This document shows positions 34,199 to 44,261 of a stretch of DNA of 64,000 nucleotides, piece after piece. The stretch spans positions 40,034 to 104,033 of the forward strand of contig NZ_SJER01000007.1 of NCBI RefSeq assembly GCF_004785955.1, written 5' to 3'. The notes beneath the pieces are model-generated. The model was given only the letters and a program-made list of their open reading frames with translations, had not been told where the DNA came from and ran no database searches. Source of the DNA: Halostella litorea. Lineage in GTDB: Archaea; Halobacteriota; Halobacteria; Halobacteriales; Natronoarchaeaceae. The stretch's first letter is position 1, and every line of letters starts with the position of its first letter. A program made the position numbers and the translations under genes.

Positions 34199-36634
34199 TC
34201 AGTCCGAGTGTGCGGGAGATCCAAGTTGATCGTTGCCTTCGCTAGAGTCGGTCGCAGCCACCTGATCTCCGTTCGCCGAGAGCAGGCGGCGCTTCGAGTT
34301 GAAGACGACGATGAGACTACTGACCGCCATCATAACGGCGGCGATCAACGGCGTGATCACGCCAGTCATTGCCAGTGGAAGCGCGATCGCGTTGTAGCCA
34401 GCCGCCCAGAGCAGGTTCTGTTTGATTCGGCCTCGTGTTTCACTCGCCAGCTCGAAGACCTCGGGAACGGCGTCGAGACGGTCGTCCAGTACTACCGCGT
34501 CGGCCGCCTCGATCGCCAGATCGGTGCCGCTCGAGACCGCGATCCCGAGGTCTGCGCTCGCGAGGGCGGGCGCGTCGTTCGTTCCATCGCCGATCATTGT
34601 CGTCGTCCCGCGCTCCCGGAGACCCTGGACGATCGCTTCCTTGGACTCGGGGCGCACGCCTGCAAATACGTGATCGATCGCTGGATGGTTTGCAAATGTT
34701 TCGGTCATCCGTTCGTCGTCGCCTGTCAGCACGACGATTTCCCGGTCCGCATCCGTGAGATCGGAAACCACGTGTTCCCAGTTCTCACGCGGCGTATCTC
34801 GGACCGAGACGATCCCCTGGACGACACCCTCCCAGGCAATCGCCGTCGGATGATTGCCCGATTCGTAGGCGTCCGTGACGGCTGTCTCGATTTCTGTAGG
34901 TATCGTCCACTCGTCGGCGTCAAAGGAGTCTGGATGGCCGATAACCACGCGGGTATCGTCGACGAGGGCTGACACGGTACGGTCGGCGCTCTCGAAACGC
35001 GACACAGAGCGTGTGGTCGGCGGGGCGGCATCGTCGATCGCAGCGGCGATGGGGTGGCTCGACCGGCGTTCGACGGCGGCCGCCATCGCAAGCACTTCGT
35101 CAGGATCGTCGCCAGCGACGTCCACAAGCTCCATCTTCCCCGTGGTGAGCGTCCCAGTCTTGTCGAACACGACGACCGCGGAGTCGTCGATCCGCTCGAG
35201 CACTGTCTCGTTGAGAACGAGTATGCGATTATCGGTGGCATCGCGGGTGGCCGCCGCGAGAGCAAGCGGGGTCGCGATCCCGAGCGAGCACGGACACGAG
35301 ACCACTAACACAGAGACACCGACCATTATAGCTGTATTCGGGTCGTTGCCGAGGACGAACCAGCCAGTGGCAGTTAGCACGGCAAGCCCGAGTACGAACG
35401 GAACGAACAGTACTGCAAAGCGGTTGACAATATGCTGGACACCCGTCGCAGAACTCTTGACGTTCCAGAGGAGTTCGACGAGGCGATCCATCGTGCTGGT
35501 GTTTTCTGGACCAACTTCGACGACAACCGCATTGTCTGTGGGGATCGACCCGCCGAGTACAGTGTCCCCGACGGATTTCCGTTGCGGGAGAGATTCACCT
35601 GTGACGAGTGCCTCGTCGATCGCGGCAGTCCCGTCGACAATCTGGCCGTCGACTGGGACCCGTTCGCCAGGTTTGACTAACAGGTGATCGCCAGGCTCAC
35701 ACGCTTCAATGTCGATGGTTTCGGTGGCCTCGCTGTCGTCGTCGAGCCGGCGGGCGTCATCGACGCGTGAATCAGTGAGGTCAGCGCGATTGCCGAGCGC
35801 AGCGTGTTTGACCCGTGACTCGAGATGGTTGCCGATAGTGACGATTGCTAGCACCATTACTGCGACATCGAAGTACGGGTCGCGCCCGCCCGTGAGGTAG
35901 GTGGCCAGCGAGTAGAGGTACGCTGCGAGCACCGCGATGGCGATCAACACGTCCATGTTCGGGCGACCGACTTTCAGGCTCACATAGGCCCCACGGAAGA
36001 TCGGATATCCGAGCCCGATAACGATGAGTGTGCTCCAGACCGCTAGCGGCCCGAACACCATCGCCTCAACGGTACTCCCGTAGAGAAAGTTCTCGGGATA
36101 GATGCCGAGGTATACCGGATAGATGAACAGGATGTAGAGAATCAACACGGGCATCATCAGTACCGCCGCGAGCACTGCACGGTATTTTCCGAACTCGACA
36201 CGCGAACGCAGCGAGTCGTTTTCCTCGTCGGGACCGTGGGCCTGATAGCCCAGTCGACTGAGTGCAGCGGAGATCGCGTTACGGTCGATCTGGGCAGGAT
36301 CGTACACCACCTGCGCCATTTCAGTGGCGTAGCTCGCACGCGCCTCGTGAACACCGTCCTCTTCCTCGGCAAGGAGTTCGATGAATCCTTCGCAGGTCTG
36401 ACAGTGCATACCGTCGATCGAGAGGTAGGCCGTTTCGGCGCCCTCGGGGACATCGGGTTGGGAATCCTCGGCCGCGACACGGTCACGGACGGCCGTAATG
36501 GAGAGGTCAACGTCCTCACCGTTGTCAACCAGGCGTGCGACCTCTAGACAGCCCCGACAGCAGAACTCGCCGTCGATGGCCTTGTCGATGATTGGGTCTT
36601 CGATAGGGAGGTCACAGAGTGTGCAGGTGGACAT
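34199..36634 (-). CDS. Copper-type P1B ATPase (CopA/CcoI-like)
   Basis: An 811-residue pump from MSTCTLCDLPI (ATG 36632-36634). An N-terminal Cys motif CTLC...CCRGC (TRASH-like metal-binding domain) is followed by an HMA domain (MHCQTCEGF), then the membrane CPC motif SCPCSLGIATP, phosphorylation site DKTGTLT and the HP motif SSHPIAAA. CPC with this architecture indicates Cu(I) transport. It starts 1 bp after the stop of the SafE-like gene, a pairing seen with CcoI-type ATPases that supply copper to haem-copper oxidases. Whether it detoxifies or supplies cuproproteins cannot be settled here. Confidence 0.9.
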   Translation of the reverse strand: MSTCTLCDLPIEDPIIDKAIDGEFCCRGCLEVARLVDNGEDVDLSITAVRDRVAAEDSQPDVPEGAETAYLSIDGMHCQTCEGFIELLAEEEDGVHEARASYATEMAQVVYDPAQIDRNAISAALSRLGYQAHGPDEENDSLRSRVEFGKYRAVLAAVLMMPVLILYILFIYPVYLGIYPENFLYGSTVEAMVFGPLAVWSTLIVIGLGYPIFRGAYVSLKVGRPNMDVLIAIAVLAAYLYSLATYLTGGRDPYFDVAVMVLAIVTIGNHLESRVKHAALGNRADLTDSRVDDARRLDDDSEATETIDIEACEPGDHLLVKPGERVPVDGQIVDGTAAIDEALVTGESLPQRKSVGDTVLGGSIPTDNAVVVEVGPENTSTMDRLVELLWNVKSSATGVQHIVNRFAVLFVPFVLGLAVLTATGWFVLGNDPNTAIMVGVSVLVVSCPCSLGIATPLALAAATRDATDNRILVLNETVLERIDDSAVVVFDKTGTLTTGKMELVDVAGDDPDEVLAMAAAVERRSSHPIAAAIDDAAPPTTRSVSRFESADRTVSALVDDTRVVIGHPDSFDADEWTIPTEIETAVTDAYESGNHPTAIAWEGVVQGIVSVRDTPRENWEHVVSDLTDADREIVVLTGDDERMTETFANHPAIDHVFAGVRPESKEAIVQGLRERGTTTMIGDGTNDAPALASADLGIAVSSGTDLAIEAADAVVLDDRLDAVPEVFELASETRGRIKQNLLWAAGYNAIALPLAMTGVITPLIAAVMMAVSSLIVVFNSKRRLLSANGDQVAATDSSEGNDQLGSPAHSD

Positions 36635-36635
36635 G

Positions 36636-37487
36636 TTACGCAACCGCCTCCGAGCCGGAGATCGGTTGATAGTACGGGATGTCGGGCAACGGGAGCACGA
36701 CGCCAAACCGCATGAGCCCCATCGCTAACAGGACGTATCCGAGCCCAATGAACAACACACCGAGTCCATAGTGGACCACCTGTCGCTGGCGGGCGCTCAC
36801 TGACTGGATCACCGTTCCGTAGAGGAACACGCTAGGAATCGTCCCGAGCCCAAGCGCGGCGAGCGAGAGGAGACCATATACAGGCGAGCCCTGTGCGAAC
36901 GCATACAGGAATGCGGGATAGAGCAGCATACACGGCAACAATCCATGAAGCGCGCCAAGCCCGACGATGCCGATGCCGTTGACCCAGCGGTCGATCCGTG
37001 TCGAGATCACTGTGTAAGTTCGCGCGAATATTGATCCGATACCAGTATCGGCAATCACACCTTCGACGGCTCCTTGTTGGTAGCCGGCCAATCGGGTGAT
37101 TCCCATCCCGAGGATTGCCACGCCGATGCAGATGCCGACGACACCCTGGACTGGCCCGAGAATCCCGGCGAGCCCGATCGTCCCATAGAGCAGCGCGCCA
37201 GCAGCCCCGAAGACAGCCCCGATGAGGGCGTAGCTCATCGTCCGGCCGAGGTTGAACAGCGTGTGCTGTCGCACTTCATAGAGAGTGAGTGCGCCAGACC
37301 AGCGGTCGTCGGTTTCCATACGCTCGGCGTAGGTTGCAACGAGCGGGCCGCACATTCCAATACAGTGTGCACCGCCGAGGAGGCCAATCAGAAAAAACAC
37401 CACCAGTCCGTAGCCACTCGCGATGCCGATCTCACTCAGTTGTACTAGGACTGCCGAGATCATACTCACGGCTGGCAAAGCCAGCAT
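36636..37487 (-). CDS. SafE/CcoH-like membrane protein
   Basis: A 283-residue membrane protein with about six or seven helices. The motif GGAHCIGMCGPLVATY in helix 1-2 is diagnostic of the SafE/UreH-like family. The later GALHGLLPCMLLYPAFLYA resembles a second half-repeat with a potential metal ligand cysteine. It precedes the Cu ATPase by 1 bp, so both are translated from one message, and it may hand copper to or from the pump. Confidence 0.85.
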   Translation of the reverse strand: MLALPAVSMISAVLVQLSEIGIASGYGLVVFFLIGLLGGAHCIGMCGPLVATYAERMETDDRWSGALTLYEVRQHTLFNLGRTMSYALIGAVFGAAGALLYGTIGLAGILGPVQGVVGICIGVAILGMGITRLAGYQQGAVEGVIADTGIGSIFARTYTVISTRIDRWVNGIGIVGLGALHGLLPCMLLYPAFLYAFAQGSPVYGLLSLAALGLGTIPSVFLYGTVIQSVSARQRQVVHYGLGVLFIGLGYVLLAMGLMRFGVVLPLPDIPYYQPISGSEAVA

Positions 37488-37596
37488 AGATTAGACTATA
37501 CCACCCGTCCTGTGTAGTTGGTTTCGGTTCGGGCCGTGACTTCGAAGGTCACTGATGAGAATAAATAGGAACACACAGCCCGAATGTTCATTAGAT

Positions 37597-39036
37597 ATGC
37601 CCGAATTCATACAGCGATCGGCACGGGAACTTGCGTCTGAAGCCCGTACTGGATGTGTGTCTGCGCTAACCCTCCTCGAGTCAACCCTAGAGCGTATCGG
37701 AGCAATCGATGATTTGAACGCGTTCATCACGATCACTGAGAAATCGGCACGGGAGCGTGCTCACGCGGCCGACGCTGCAGCGGCCCGTGGAGAAGACCTC
37801 GGCCCACTCCACGGTGTGCCAGTCGCAATCAAAGATCTTCGGAGCCGGAAAGAGGGTGTCAAGAATACGATGGGACTCGCTCCATTGGCCGATAACGTGG
37901 CCGACGAGGATTCCATCACAGTCGAGCGGCTGGAAGCTGCCGGTGCCGTCATCGTCGGTACGACTAACACACCGGCACTCGGTCACACTATTAAGACAGA
38001 GAATCGGTTCGTTGGTGCGACTCCGACCCCGTTCGACTCCGATCATTCTGCGGGCGGCTCATCTGGCGGCTCGGCAGCGGCGCTTGCGGCGGGTGCCATA
38101 CCGCTTGCCATCGGGTCGGATATCGGTGGCTCGCTCCGGGTCCCAGCCTCCTGTTGTAACGTCATCGGGCTGAAACCGACGTTCGGGCTCGTTCCCGAAC
38201 GTATCCCATTCGACGGATTCGGCACCCACTCTCCGTTTTTTGTGGGTGGGCCGATGGCACGAACAGTTGAGGACACAGCTCTCTTACTCGATGTCCTCGC
38301 AGGCTACGACGACCGAGACCCATTTAGTGTGCCCCGTCCAGAGACGGAATACGTCGAGGCCACTAACCGGCCGACTACTGAGCTATCGGTTGCGTACAGT
38401 CCGAATCTGGATTTACAACCAGTTGCATCGACGGTGCGTGAAACAGTTGATGCTGCCGTCACGGACCTAGCGGCCGGCGGTGCGACAGTCGATACTGTGG
38501 ACGTCTCGCTCCCGTCGTATGAAGAGCTCTCGATGGCGTACGTCACGCAGGTTGGCGTCTTCTTCAGTGCATTCGCTCAACGAATCGAAGACCGGTACGG
38601 CATCGACTTCGAGACGGCAGATGTCGAAGACACGGTTCGATCGACGATCGCATTAGGAACAGAGACCGACGCTGCCGACAATCGATTACAGAACGCGCCA
38701 CGGACTGATGCATACGATGGCATTCAGGACGCGCTGACTGACTACGACGTTCTCGTGACACCCACTCTTACCGTCCCACCGTTCAGCAAGCATCTCACCG
38801 ACGGCTATCCAACGGAAATCAACGGTCAATCCGTGATTGGTGTCCCGACAGACGTGATGTTGACATGGGTGTTCAATATGACTGGCCATCCTGTAGCGTT
38901 TGCTGGGGTTACCGACAACGGTCTCCCTGTTGGGTTACAGATAATTGGCAGGCGATTTGCCGAAGCTGATATTCTGAGCGTCGCTGCAGCACTCGAACGA
39001 GTTCGACCGTGGATGGATCAGTATCCTGTACGGTGA
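37597..39036 (+). CDS. Amidase (amidase signature family)
   Basis: A 479-residue enzyme from MPEFIQRSA (ATG 37597). The catalytic triad of the family is present: lysine in VPVAIKD, cis-serine in GGSSGGSAAALAAG and nucleophile serine in DIGGSLRVPAS. The substrate could be acetamide, a fatty amide or an indole amide; the non-Gat context (no gatB/C) argues against a tRNA amidotransferase role. TATA-like AATAAATA lies about 30 bp upstream. Confidence 0.9.
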   Translation: MPEFIQRSARELASEARTGCVSALTLLESTLERIGAIDDLNAFITITEKSARERAHAADAAAARGEDLGPLHGVPVAIKDLRSRKEGVKNTMGLAPLADNVADEDSITVERLEAAGAVIVGTTNTPALGHTIKTENRFVGATPTPFDSDHSAGGSSGGSAAALAAGAIPLAIGSDIGGSLRVPASCCNVIGLKPTFGLVPERIPFDGFGTHSPFFVGGPMARTVEDTALLLDVLAGYDDRDPFSVPRPETEYVEATNRPTTELSVAYSPNLDLQPVASTVRETVDAAVTDLAAGGATVDTVDVSLPSYEELSMAYVTQVGVFFSAFAQRIEDRYGIDFETADVEDTVRSTIALGTETDAADNRLQNAPRTDAYDGIQDALTDYDVLVTPTLTVPPFSKHLTDGYPTEINGQSVIGVPTDVMLTWVFNMTGHPVAFAGVTDNGLPVGLQIIGRRFAEADILSVAAALERVRPWMDQYPVR

Positions 39037-39141
39037 ACTGACCAGTCATCGGTGGCTGACACAGCGTCTGAATCTCTTGAGCAGTTCCCGAGATCAAACA
39101 CAGTAACTGGTTTTCTCATTGTGCGAAATTATTTTTCATTC

Positions 39142-39555
39142 CTATAGAAGACTGCTTACTATATCAGCGAGATATACTTGGACAGCCCCAAATGTGACTC
39201 GCATAGTAGCGGCCCCAAATCCAAGAGCGATGAAACTCATAATGACAACGAAATTGGCCTTCGAATCGTTGGGGCTAAGCAGGAGCGTGAGTACAGCAAG
39301 CGTTCCCGCCATCGTACTGATGAAGAATCCTGCCAGAAATGACAAACCCGTGAAAAATGGGTCAGTGAAATCCATCACGGAGTACGCTGGATCATAGATC
39401 CCGACGACGGATAAGCTAAAGCCGATGACGACGTATCCAACAAAGCAGATAGTAACGAGGAAAGCCCCGGGGCTAGCAAGTTGATACAGTCGAAATAGTC
39501 CTCGTTCAAGCGGGGTGGTTGGCTGTCGAATCCGTCTGAATGGTCGATGATCCAT
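39142..39555 (-). CDS. Three-helix membrane protein
   Basis: A 137-residue protein from MDHRPFRRIR (ATG 39553-39555); the longer frame overlaps the end of the glutamate dehydrogenase gene. It has three hydrophobic helices: FLVTICFVGYVVIGFSL, FLAGFFISTMAGTLAVLTLL and FVVIMSFIALGFGAAT. No family is recognised. Its start is 4 bp past the glutamate dehydrogenase stop, so co-transcription is likely. Confidence 0.6.
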   Translation of the reverse strand: MDHRPFRRIRQPTTPLERGLFRLYQLASPGAFLVTICFVGYVVIGFSLSVVGIYDPAYSVMDFTDPFFTGLSFLAGFFISTMAGTLAVLTLLLSPNDSKANFVVIMSFIALGFGAATMRVTFGAVQVYLADIVSSLL

Positions 39556-39559
39556 CTCC

Positions 39560-40867
39560 CTACGGCCAGAGCCCCCGCGCCTCGTGGGCTTCAGCGATTC
39601 GTGAGAGTGCGACAATATAGGCAGCATCGCGCCACGTGACGTCGCGGTTCTCGTATTCGTCTTTGACTGCTCGCCAGGCAGCCTGCATCTCCGCTTCGAG
39701 TTCATCGTTGACTCGTTCGAGCGACCACGCTCGCCGATTAATGTCCTGGAGCCACTCGAAATAACTCACCGTGACACCGCCTGCGTTGGCGAGAATATCG
39801 GGAATCACGGCGACATCCCGGTCGGCGAGAATCGAATCAGCCGTAGACGTCGTCGGGCCGTTCGCGCCCTCGACGACGAGATCGGCGGCGATTGCTTCCG
39901 CGTTCTCTTTCGTGATCACGTTCCCCAGGGCGGCCGGAATGAGGACATCGACGTCGAGGGTGAGAAGCTCCTCGTTCGAAATCACGGTGTCCGCGTACGT
40001 GGTGACGGCTTCCGGCTCTTCGTCGTGGGACGGAACTGAAGCTGTATCGATTCCGTCCGGCTCGTACATCGCTCCATTCACATCGCTGATCGCGACGATG
40101 GTCGCGCCCCACTTGTCGAGGAGTCGGGCCGCATTCGCTCCGACGCTCCCGTACCCCTGAACTGCCACAGTGGTCTCATCGAGCGGCTGGTCGTAGTACT
40201 CGCAGACCAACTGTGTGATGATCGCAACGCTCCGTCCGGGGGCTTCTTCACGCCCTTCGCTGCCGCCGACCACTGGCGGTTTTCCGGTGACGACGCCCGG
40301 TGTTGTCTCGCCTTCCTGCATCGAGTACGCGTCCATCAACCACGCCATCGTCTGCGGATCCGTCCCCATATCCGGAGCGGGGATATCTTGGTTGGGCCCG
40401 ATAACGTCGCGAATTTCTTGTGTGAACCGACGGGTGAGCCGCTCCTTCTCTTCCGGACTCAGCTCCTTCGGGTTGACCGCGACACCACCCTTGGCTCCGC
40501 CGAACGGGAGGTCCATGACGGCGCATTTCCAGGTCATCCACATGCCGAGGCCAACACACTCGTCTCTGGTCACGTCGGGGTGGTATCGCAACCCGCCCTT
40601 GTATGGCCCTCTGACGCTGTCGTGCTGCGCGCGGTAGCCCGTGAACACCTCGACCGTGCCGTCATCCCGTTCGATGGGGATCGTCACCTCGTGGACCTTT
40701 TTGGGATATTTGAGCCGTTCGACGATGTTCTGGTCGATATCGAGATAGCTGGCAGCATGGTACAACTGGCGGCGGGCGGTTTCGAGTGCCGATTCGGGTT
40801 CGGTCGAATCTGCCGCCTCGTCGCCTGACTCGTCGTGGGTGCTATCAGATTTCGATGCCATGGTCAT
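39560..40867 (-). CDS. gdhA: Glu/Leu/Phe/Val dehydrogenase, probable glutamate dehydrogenase
   Basis: A 435-residue enzyme. [15 protein letters not shown] and [15 protein letters not shown] contain the catalytic lysines. The NAD(P) fold has [17 protein letters not shown], and [13 protein letters not shown] closes the substrate pocket. It interconverts glutamate and 2-oxoglutarate. Start is ATG 40865-40867, overlapping the stop of the small rubredoxin-like gene (ATGA); another ATG lies two codons later. The N-terminus is a disordered Ser/Glu-rich stretch typical of haloarchaeal proteins. Confidence 0.92.
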   Translation of the reverse strand: MTMASKSDSTHDESGDEAADSTEPESALETARRQLYHAASYLDIDQNIVERLKYPKKVHEVTIPIERDDGTVEVFTGYRAQHDSVRGPYKGGLRYHPDVTRDECVGLGMWMTWKCAVMDLPFGGAKGGVAVNPKELSPEEKERLTRRFTQEIRDVIGPNQDIPAPDMGTDPQTMAWLMDAYSMQEGETTPGVVTGKPPVVGGSEGREEAPGRSVAIITQLVCEYYDQPLDETTVAVQGYGSVGANAARLLDKWGATIVAISDVNGAMYEPDGIDTASVPSHDEEPEAVTTYADTVISNEELLTLDVDVLIPAALGNVITKENAEAIAADLVVEGANGPTTSTADSILADRDVAVIPDILANAGGVTVSYFEWLQDINRRAWSLERVNDELEAEMQAAWRAVKDEYENRDVTWRDAAYIVALSRIAEAHEARGLWP

Positions 40868-41007
40868 TCGAGCGGCATTCGACGGTTTCGCATCGGGCCG
40901 CTACAGTCGGGACACTGGCCCGGGCTATCCTCCGCGATGATGATTTTGCCACATTCGAAGCACTCGTAGGGGGTTTCTTCGTCTGATTCAGGGTCGACAT
41001 CTTTCAT
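40864..41007 (-). CDS. Rubredoxin/rubrerythrin-like zinc ribbon peptide
   Basis: A 47-residue protein from ATG 41005-41007 to a TGA at 40864-40866. It carries YECFECGK and QCPDCSGP, two CxxC knuckles 17 residues apart, as in the rubredoxin-like domain of small haloarchaeal rubrerythrin-like proteins. Its stop overlaps the glutamate dehydrogenase start by ATGA, so the two are coupled. Iron or zinc could be bound; the role is unknown. Confidence 0.8.
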   Translation of the reverse strand: MKDVDPESDEETPYECFECGKIIIAEDSPGQCPDCSGPMRNRRMPLE

Positions 41008-41119
41008 TGTGAGTTCACGAGTGCCGCCAGGCGGAGTGGCGCACTCTATAAGGTGTAATAAGTGTATAAGGAAATACTCGGCAGTTGATTACCAAACAGC
41101 ACTCCAACCAGTGGATTTG

Positions 41120-44002
41120 TTATTGAACTGCCTCCGCTTGGGCCGCCACCGGGAGATTGTTCTCTTCGAAGAGTGCAGCAAACAGTTTCCGTTGGACGGT
41201 CCGCGCGTGTTGATAGAACGCGGGTGGGGAGATGCCGAGTGTCTCCGCTACGTCTTCGCCCGTGCTCTCACGGGGCGACTCGAAGAACCCACTGTAGTAC
41301 GCCGTCTGGATCACCTCCAGTTGCCGCTCCGTCACTGAATCGAGGAACTTCGAGTAGAGATTGTGTTCTGCGGTCTGATCGAGCGTCTGCTTGGCACGGA
41401 GTTCAGCGCCAGCGAACGTCTCACGGACGAGCTGCGTGATCGTTCGGACGTCGATGCTGTCCGGGATATCGATGACGAGCGTCGTCGTGGTTGGATCAGC
41501 GGTCGCTTCGCGGAAGACGGCACCGTGATCGGCCAGCTCCAAGGCGAGGAACGGTTGTGTGAGCCGGAGCCGTAGAACACCCCCCTCGCCGTCCGCGCTG
41601 ATCTGCTGCACGTCGTCGATACCGACCAGTTGCGAGGCCGCGTCTGCCACGTCAGTTACCGCCCGGTCTTCGACGGTCACGAACACGTAGCTGCCTTCCG
41701 TGGACTGCTGGACGCCACCCTGATACGAGAGGGTGCACTCCGCCTCCGCTGCGAGCCGTGAGAGGACAAACTTCGGGTCCTCGATGGTGAACTCGACACG
41801 TGTCATCGACGTCGTGAGCAACGCATTCTTCCGTTCGATCGCACTGAGAGCGGACGCGATGGTTTCGCCGAGTTCTCCCAGGACGGCCTTCGCCGTCTCG
41901 TCGAACGCATCCTGGGTCGGTGCGTACACCGTCAACACACCGTGGGTAAGGTCGTTGTACACGAGCGGGATGCTCAATACGGACAGGTAGTCCCGGGAGA
42001 TGGCGTCTTTCCGCCACGCCTCGTCACGGAGACCAGCAGCGACGTTCGTCACCATCGTCACGTCGCCAGTGGCTGCGGTTTGTCCGGCCGGTTCTGCACC
42101 CGATGCCTGGACGGCGAACGACTGACTATCCAAGTACCCCTGTTCGGTCCCGGCCCAGGCACGAGGCTCCAAGGTGTCGGTCGTCGGATCGATCGTCCCG
42201 ATCCAGGCGAACCGGAACCGGTCGTCGGCGGTCAGCAGTTCACAGACCGTGTGATCGATTTCCTCGCGCGTCTCCGCCTGTACGAGAGCCTGATCGATTT
42301 CCCGTATCGTCTCGTTGATGCGGTTCAGGGCGGTCAATTGCTCGTTTTGCGTCTGGAGTGTTCGGTCCTGTTCCCGGAGTCGTGATTCCCGTGTGACGCG
42401 GTCGAGGGCTGCTTCGGCAGTAGCCGCGAGCAGATCGGCCAACTCTCGCGTCACCTCATCGAATGCACCGACCTGGTTCGAGCCCGCAACGAACACCCCG
42501 TGGTTGCCGAGCGGGATGTAGGCCGCAGTTCGGAGGTCAGTTGCTCGATTTTCGAGCCGATCTGCGTCGTGAACGTCGTCGAAGAACAACGCTTCGTCTT
42601 CAACGAAACTGTAGCTCGGGAGCGTTTCCCCGTCGGCGTGCACGTTCGGGAGTGGGCCGTTCAGCTCGGTCATCGTCGCCGAGTGGGCTGCGGGTCGAAG
42701 ATTGTTGGCCTCACCGTCGAAGAGGTAGACCGCACTCGCATCGAGAGTGAGCACACCAGGTGTGTCGTCGACGACGTGCTGGGCGATTTCTTGGTGAGTT
42801 TCGGCGTAGAGGAAATCGCGGGCCGTCTCGTGGAGCGTGGCGAGTGCCTCTTCGCGTTGCTTGCGTTTCGTGATGTCCCGACAGCTGAAGAGGAGAGTCC
42901 CGTCCTGGATCGAGACTTCGCGCACGTTGACGAGGAGCGTGTGCTCGCGCCCGGCTTTATCGGTCGCCGTCGTCTCAATGTTCTTGAGGACGCCGTCTTC
43001 CGCGAGTTCCTCCCGGTCGAAGAGGTCGTCGCCGAGGAGGTCATTGATCGTTCCGAGATTCCGGATCTCGTCGACGGTGTAGCCGAAGATGAAGTGGACG
43101 TTGGGACAAACGTAGGTGTACTCGCCGGCTTCGTCCGTGATGAGGACGGTATCGGTCATGTTGTTGAGCGTGACCCGGTGCAGTTCTTCGGACTCTCTGA
43201 GATTCCGTTCGAGATCGACGCGCTCGGTGATGTCGACGCCTTCGACGACGATAGAGACGAGATCGCCGCGCTCGTTTTCGACCGGGCGCACGGAGAGATC
43301 GATAACGCGCGGATCATCGACGTCTGGCAGCTGTGGGACGACCGCGTTGCCGAACGTCCCGTCGAGTGCTTTCTCCACGAGTTTTTGGACATCCGTGTTC
43401 GTTGTACCAGCTTGTGACCACCACGGAAGCGTCCAGAACGGTTCGCCGACGAGCGTGTCGATGGCTTCATCGACCATCTCTCGTGCTGTTTCATTCACAC
43501 GGGCAAGTGCACCATCCGGGTCGAGCACCCACGTCGCAGTTCGCGAATCGTTGAAGATCGCGTCGAACTGTCTGGCCCGGTCCCGTCGCGTGGCCGACCG
43601 CTGTGCGGCCCGGATCGCACGCTCGGTTCGTTCGATGAGTCCGTCGGTCATCTGTGCTGGCGGGTCCGAGAGCGCGATGTAATCGGTGACACCGGCTTTG
43701 ATGGCCTCGCTGGCGATGGCTTCGCTCCCGGCAGTAGTCCCGAGGAGGACCGGGAGCGCAGGCGATTCCTCGCGGATTTCTCGGAGGAGGTCGAGTCCGG
43801 TTGTCTCTTCGAGTGCGTACTCGGTAATGAGGCAGTCCGTAGGGTGCGTCCGGATGATGTCGATTGCCTCCGTCTTGGTTCGAACGTGGTGTACGCTGGC
43901 ATCAGTCCGTTTCTCGAGCGTCGTGGCGAATTGTGTGAGCCAGTCGTCTGTCCCGACGAGCAACACCGTCGACGCATCCAGAATGGGTGGGGTAGCGGTC
44001 AT
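41120..44002 (-). CDS. Bacterioopsin-activator-like multidomain regulator
   Basis: A 960-residue sensor-regulator. Order: receiver-like domain (residues 10-130), PAS (about 150-270), PAS (about 280-380), two GAF domains (about 390-720, separated by a coiled coil), Bat dimerisation-type region, and a C-terminal HTH-10 helix-turn-helix (VTERQLEVIQTAYYSGFFE, DVAETLGISPPAF). In the receiver the usual phospho-aspartate position reads LITEYALEETTG, with Glu instead of Asp, so the domain may be constitutively on or no longer phosphorylated. Bat proteins sense redox and light and activate genes such as bop. Targets are unknown here. Confidence 0.9.
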   Translation of the reverse strand: MTATPPILDASTVLLVGTDDWLTQFATTLEKRTDASVHHVRTKTEAIDIIRTHPTDCLITEYALEETTGLDLLREIREESPALPVLLGTTAGSEAIASEAIKAGVTDYIALSDPPAQMTDGLIERTERAIRAAQRSATRRDRARQFDAIFNDSRTATWVLDPDGALARVNETAREMVDEAIDTLVGEPFWTLPWWSQAGTTNTDVQKLVEKALDGTFGNAVVPQLPDVDDPRVIDLSVRPVENERGDLVSIVVEGVDITERVDLERNLRESEELHRVTLNNMTDTVLITDEAGEYTYVCPNVHFIFGYTVDEIRNLGTINDLLGDDLFDREELAEDGVLKNIETTATDKAGREHTLLVNVREVSIQDGTLLFSCRDITKRKQREEALATLHETARDFLYAETHQEIAQHVVDDTPGVLTLDASAVYLFDGEANNLRPAAHSATMTELNGPLPNVHADGETLPSYSFVEDEALFFDDVHDADRLENRATDLRTAAYIPLGNHGVFVAGSNQVGAFDEVTRELADLLAATAEAALDRVTRESRLREQDRTLQTQNEQLTALNRINETIREIDQALVQAETREEIDHTVCELLTADDRFRFAWIGTIDPTTDTLEPRAWAGTEQGYLDSQSFAVQASGAEPAGQTAATGDVTMVTNVAAGLRDEAWRKDAISRDYLSVLSIPLVYNDLTHGVLTVYAPTQDAFDETAKAVLGELGETIASALSAIERKNALLTTSMTRVEFTIEDPKFVLSRLAAEAECTLSYQGGVQQSTEGSYVFVTVEDRAVTDVADAASQLVGIDDVQQISADGEGGVLRLRLTQPFLALELADHGAVFREATADPTTTTLVIDIPDSIDVRTITQLVRETFAGAELRAKQTLDQTAEHNLYSKFLDSVTERQLEVIQTAYYSGFFESPRESTGEDVAETLGISPPAFYQHARTVQRKLFAALFEENNLPVAAQAEAVQ

Positions 44003-44261
44003 TATTCGACCATTGAGGGACGGCGAATGGTCCTCTCGGTGCCGATGCGAACTCGCCTCCAGCTCCGGTACTGGCCCGGATCGGAATGTACGTCCATTGC
44101 TAGTTAACTATCTAACCGCCCCGCGCCAAAGACGTTTGTTGTTTAACCCCTTGCGATAGGGGGCGCGCTACGGAATATGAAAACGCGATTATCGGGACTT
44201 TTCGCGGTCGACCGACTCTTCCCGATTTCAGCGTTCCGCTATCCAACCAGACTCTCGAGGA

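Noticed and set aside
42500..43417. 305-codon frame opposite the Bat-type regulator
   Set aside because: A shadow of the PAS and GAF coding region; no recognisable domain.
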